Shown here: positions 59,197 to 64,000 of the stretch, piece by piece | How the letters are laid out: each line of letters opens with the position of its first letter | How positions within the stretch are numbered: the stretch's first letter is position 1 | NCBI RefSeq assembly: GCF_021155765.1 | Contig: NC_060106.1 | Location: forward strand, 21,168,031-21,232,030 | DNA from: Diprion similis | Taxonomy: Eukaryota; Arthropoda; Insecta; Hymenoptera; Diprionidae | DNA: 64,000 nucleotides | Direction of reading: 5' to 3' | Translations under genes and position numbers: made by a program | The notes under the pieces: generated by a model | Seen by the model: the letters and a program-made list of their open reading frames with translations, nothing else | Database searches by the model: none | What the model was told of the DNA's origin: nothing

Positions 59197-62100
59197 CAAC
59201 TAATCTTCGATGCGATGCAACCGCGAATTTAAGCCGTTTTATATATATATGCTCGAATATCGTATCTCCAACCGATCAGAGATCGGTGATCGATGAAACA
59301 AGTGGAGTTCGAACCTTTCACTTATCAGCTTTGAAATTGATAAGAAAAACTCCGAGCATAGCGATCCTGCATCGAAGTAAAAAAAATCGACGGGGGAAGT
59401 CGACCAGATTCTGCAGTAGCTTCATCCGCCATATTTAATTCACGATTCAATTCAGAAAATATCGATCTAATTGTGAGACAAAAAATTGTTTACCAGGATC
59501 AAAAATGGAGGGAATTTAATTTCCTACAAGTTTAGTCGTGAAGATTTCGAGAAAAAAGAAATTCACCCATAAATAAAAGATGGCGGCCGAATCCAGTGCA
59601 GAATCTGATCGAAATTCAGGATTTAGACTACAAATGATTATAAAAAAAAGAAAATAGTGGCATTAAAAAATATCAATTTCAAATGTCCATTCCGACTGAA
59701 CAATCGATATTTTTCTTCTTCTTCTTCTTCTTCTACTTATTTTTTCTTCTCCCATCCAGAATTCTTCCAGACTCGTTTGTAGAGCAAACTAGAAACCCGC
59801 TGCATGTATAATGCGGAATTGCACAACGATTCTGAACGATCCGAAGAAGAAATATCGCAATTCTTCTCATCGATCACTGCAGGCTTAAACACATGTGTCT
59901 GTATGTAAATCTAGCATTTTTCATTTATGTGTGTACTTTATATGCACGTTGCACAACGAAACTCGCGGTTCAGGGGCAGAAGTTCTGGATTACGATGATG
60001 ATTACACGCGTTCGTTCCGTTGCGAATATATATATATATATATACACACTGCAGACTGCAATGATTTTTTCGCCTTAATATTATGATTATTGTTATTGTT
60101 GTTATTATTATTATTTGCGAAACGAGATAACACGGAACACTTTGATACTTCGAAAAAAAAAAATTTTCTTTTGGTTTTGTTCTTTTATTTTTTTCAAAAT
60201 TATTCATTTGTTACTTAGTGTAAAAATAACAGCGCTCTATACCTAAACAATTAAAAAGCAATAGAATTCACAGCGTAACGTTAAAAGTGCGTTATTATAT
60301 GTATATAAATAATAATTATAATATGTGAAAATAGTGAATGAAGATATGAAAATTTTGGAAAATATTATCGACTGTAATAAAACGATACGAAATTTATTTA
60401 CTTTGTATACGCTTGTTACGCAATTTTATACGCGATGCTCGGTGAATTTTCGTATTTGGTAAAATTATAATTATTCAAAGACGCTTCTCCTCATTATACC
60501 AACTAGTTCTCGACAATTTTTCACGATAATCAATTTCAAGGCTCGCGTTTCGGCAATTTCTTATCCTCCGCACGTGCATACATTTTAAAAGTATATGTTA
60601 AAGTATTTATCTACCTGTACTTCTGGTAATTGGATGAATAATGCTCGTCACGCGGGCTATGCGAGCCTAATATTTGACATGTCGCATAATGGGACCCGAG
60701 TGTTTAATTTCATGCAAATCTATCCGCCGTCTAATTAATTATTGCACGTAGAGACGGTCATTTTTATTTATCTCGTATCCCCCCTCCCATCAGTTTCATA
60801 GAATCCCCCCAAATCCTACGATCTGCGGTATTTTTTGTGCCCCCCCCCCCCCCCCCCCAATTCCAGTTTTCTTCGTCATCTATTCGTACGAATTTCTTAC
60901 TCTGTTATATACGTATATTTGTTTATAACGCGCCTACGTCAATTCTTCCATATTCTGCATTTTTTGGTATAAAAATACTCATTCATTCGTTTGTTCAGTT
61001 CCTCTACGTTTTCTTTATCTTTTTTTTTTTCCCTTTATTTCACCCTTAAATATTTAATTAAATAGACGGTTGAAGAGAACAAAACGCGCAGGCGTAATAA
61101 ATTATTATCAACAATTCACAACGCATCTTATGTTTATTATATTTTACACGTAGTTTATCGGTTGCACAAATAAAACAATTTTGTTACATGAGAACGCGAT
61201 GATCAGCCTCGAGGCTCGTCTCTTCTACACGTATTTAATCGTATTAAAAAATTGAAGAGGATCTTGAATTCGAACGTAAGATGACGAAGGAGGCGAAATT
61301 TGACCATGAAAAATATGTTCTTCAAAATAACTCGTAGACAATGCTGTAACAAAAATAAGCAAATACGACATCGAACTGGAAATCGAAAAATTATTAATTC
61401 GTTCATAATATTTAATCTATCCTCAATTATCCCCATAAAACCAAAATAATTTCGACAATTAAAAGATGAATATCTCTCCAATAATACATCCCTGATTCTG
61501 ATAAGTACTCTACGAATATTCCCTGAATTTCCCAGAGTGAAAAAATTGTCGCCCGACAATTCCCTGATTTTTATTTTCTACCGCTATCCCGTTTTTAATT
61601 AAAAATTTCATTTTCACTCGAATGAAAAAAATTACGACTCCTCAAGTATGGCAAGATACCTTTCGGCTTGTGCTAATGGATTGAATTTTTCTTGTCACTT
61701 TGCTCTAAATAATTATCAAAACAAACGCATAATTTCCAAAGTAATAAATCTCTTTAAGGAAAACATACAGAATAGAGAAATTAATTTTTTGAAAAATTAG
61801 GTATACAAAACGGCGTTCAATTATGCGCTGTACGTAATGATAATTGTAAGTAATTACATTATCTAATACAATAATAATAATAACAAGTTGAGCTGAATCC
61901 ATCGACGAGTCTGATCTCCCGAGTCTCTCTCTCTCTCCCTCCCTCCCTCCCTCCCTTCCTCTTTCCCTCATTCTTTTTCTCTCCGGCTGCTGCTGCCATG
62001 CGAGATTAGATTATCAGTTTAAAACGTCCCCGAGTCCCCTCTCCATAGCTCTAAACAGTCTTTCAAAACTGAAACTCCTGAGGCGATCGAGCTAGTGTGT

Positions 62101-62366
62101 CCACAGAGTCAGCGTGGAATGAATATTGGCTACCTCGGGGCTGCCATACGACTCACGCTTTCCATCACCGCGTTTAAACGGCGGCCCAGAGACACGCGGT
62201 TTTTGGTTTTGGTTTTTTGTTTTTATCGTTTTTGCCTCTCACCGGTTCTCGTCCTCAACGATCCGCAAGATACGAGTGAAAACGCGGATCTTATTCCCTA
62301 CGGTGGATTACGGGTACATTTCATACAGTGTCACAGGGTATAAGCCACTCGCGAAATTGTGCAAAC
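59197..62366. other. Intergenic region and probable 5' flank of a rightward gene
   Basis: A CTT tract (about 59712-59733), a TA tract (about 60027-60044), an ATT-rich stretch (about 60083-60114), a 19-base C run (60840-60858) and CT/CCCT-rich sequence (about 61923-61984) are visible. From about 62000 GC rises and the sequence resembles an insect 5' UTR leading to 62367. Confidence 0.45.
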
Positions 62367-62403
62367 ATGCGGTTTGACGAACAGTTCTTCACCATGCTCG
62401 GTG
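62367..62403 (+). CDS. Candidate first coding exon of a gene continuing past the window
   Basis: ATG in the context CAAAC|ATG opens MRFDEQFFTMLG and is cut after one base of the next codon by the strong donor GGTG|GTAAGT. The upstream 300 bp are GC-richer than the surroundings, as in a 5' UTR. No second exon with a matching phase is recognised in the remaining 1.6 kb. The 12-residue peptide does not identify the protein. Confidence 0.35.
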
Positions 62404-63798
62404 GTAAGTGAAGTGAAATTTTTATGTCCCGCCTTTTTTGTTTTTTTTTTTCATTCTTTTCTTTTCCCCACCCATGTTTGTCGTACGAAACCGCTTCCTT
62501 GTCCTTTGATATTCAAAAGACGCGTTTCCGAATTTTAGAATAAATATTGATCGATGTTAAAAAAAAAAAAAAAAAAACACCATCGTCATGCATTTCCTGA
62601 TCCACGATGATCAGTGAATTATTTCATTACACGGAATCTTTTCGGTAACTATTTTCTCTTTTGTTTTGTTCTTTTCTTTCTCACATATTTTTCACTGCGA
62701 TTTACGAAGTTACATATTTTTATACACTTTTTAACATTTTAACATATTTTTCCTACACTTCTGTATAGACTATCGATCATTTTATTGATATATACTTTCA
62801 TTCCGTCTATTCGTTGTCATCGATGTACAGACAAGTTTGTTGAATCGAAAAACGAGCAGAGGAATAATGAATCGATTGTAACCGATCGCAAGTGACAACT
62901 TTCATTTACGATGTGTGTAGAATAGTCGAAGTGGCTCGTCAAGCGACGAAAATTAATTTAACAAGTAGGATAATCTCTACAGATTCATAGACAAGGTAAC
63001 ACTTTGTCTAATTTTAATTGCTGGTGTATAACAGGGTAATTATTCTATAACATGTCCGTACGTACACTGTGCGCACTGTTTACTCGTTCATCGCGATTAC
63101 GGTATCATTATAACACGAGCTGTGATATAAAATATGAATTTCATGACTTTCGGTTGCTTGATCTTGATTGTATGATACTTTTTTTACAAGCGAAATGATA
63201 AAGTCAACTGAGCGAGCGCAGCTTTTCTCTGATCGCTCATATGCATGTAGGTATAGGTATGATACAGCACAGCAGTGATGAAATGCGCAAATTAATAGGT
63301 GCGTCGCAATTACAAAGCGCTATTTAACCGTATCTGAGATATTAAATTACTGGTGATTGCTCTCGTTGCCTTACATGATTTTTCATCCCCGCCGTGTGTC
63401 GTCTGTGCAGGAATGTGAACCATTACGAATCTGTGGCGTGTAAACACACGATTATAATACATACCGTCGTATACATGCACGTTGCATGCACGCGATTATG
63501 TACTTTGTTAGTGGTAGGACAGAAGTTGTGATACAACTATGTATGTATGCGAAATAAGTAGCCTTCGATGTATAGAGCTCGAATTTACAGTGAAAGCAAT
63601 TTTCGATTATGTGTCAGTCTCGATGCCTCGTGTATCGATAGTATTATACACATGCGAATACGTCACGGAAACAGAGAGAAAAAGAGAAGGAGACAGCGAA
63701 AAGGGTACGAAGCCTCTTCTTCTCCTCCTTGCTTCGAGGTAATTTTAATCTTTTTTTATTTACCAAACTCTGAGTATCATTCGGTCAGTACAATAAAA
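62404..63798. other. Intergenic or intronic sequence
   Basis: If 62367-62403 is an exon, this is the start of its intron. It is AT-rich with an A run at about 62560-62577 and GTGCACGTTGCATGCACGCG words at about 63476-63494. No gene is recognised. Confidence 0.45.
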
Positions 63799-63920
63799 TT
63801 GAGGTTACGTGGTACTCCCACCTTTACCGACCGAGCAAACGGACGTTTGTTTGTCTAATATAGGTAGAAAAAGGGTGAGTTTGCTCGGTCGGTAAAGGTA
63901 GGAGTACTGCATAACCTTAA
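63799..63920. mobile_element. TTAA-type foldback MITE, copy 4 (122 bp)
   Basis: It is bounded by TTGA on the left and TTAA on the right. GGTTACGTGGTACTCCCACC, then TTTACCGACCGAGCAAAC on the left faces GTTTGCTCGGTCGGTAAAGG, then TAGGAGTACTGCATAACC on the right. It is almost all arm, with a short centre, so it is the smallest version of the family here. Confidence 0.85.
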
Positions 63921-64000
63921 GCTGTTCGAGGTGTGAATGAATCGGTGATTAAAATTGTGAAAAAAGCATTGAATTCGCAACGAAGCTGAAAAAAAAAAAA

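Overview
The window looks like nuclear DNA of an arthropod, most likely an insect. It is AT-rich, its genes are split by GT-AG introns, and it holds an interstitial block of the insect telomere pentamer (CCTAA/TTAGG) plus many short DNA-transposon relics. A hymenopteran such as a sawfly would fit the overall style, but that is only a guess; no species call can be defended from the sequence alone.

Layout. (1) 1-12.67 kb is a homogeneous tandem satellite with a 311-bp monomer: about 40 full units plus a partial one. It has local higher-order structure: an 8-monomer block of 2487 bp present twice, and a 3-monomer block of 933 bp present twice. (2) 12.67-13.77 kb is the decayed edge of the array. 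A decayed monomer there is interrupted by an 881-bp PIF/Harbinger-type element with 87-bp terminal inverted repeats and a TAA target duplication; it keeps only the N-terminal part of its transposase. (3) 14.35-14.85 kb (+) is a complete two-exon DAD1 gene, an oligosaccharyltransferase subunit. (4) 18.10-35.41 kb (-) is a complete seven-exon gene for AMFR/gp78, the ER-membrane ubiquitin ligase of ERAD. It predicts 616 residues with the multi-spanning membrane domain, RING-H2, CUE and E2-binding helix; the C-terminal VCP-binding motif of the human protein is not visible. Its first intron (9.1 kb) carries telomere-type repeats and two foldback elements. (5) 35.4-64 kb is mostly non-coding: microsatellites, several inverted-repeat elements, a 12-unit hairpin minisatellite at 50.6-51.45 kb, a few GC-rich promoter-like islands, and a handful of candidate exons of unknown identity (40.8, 45.4, 46.8 and 62.37 kb).

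How things fit together. DAD1 and AMFR lie tail to tail. Both act in the ER membrane: DAD1 in co-translational N-glycosylation, AMFR in ubiquitination of misfolded ER proteins. Their proximity may be chance. A family of TTAA-flanked foldback elements (312, 199 and 122 bp, plus a half copy) is scattered through the right half and AMFR intron 1, and is the clearest dispersed repeat family here. The most unusual items are the multi-scale satellite organisation, the transposon lodged in its decaying edge, and the minisatellite in which every unit can fold into a 12-bp hairpin.
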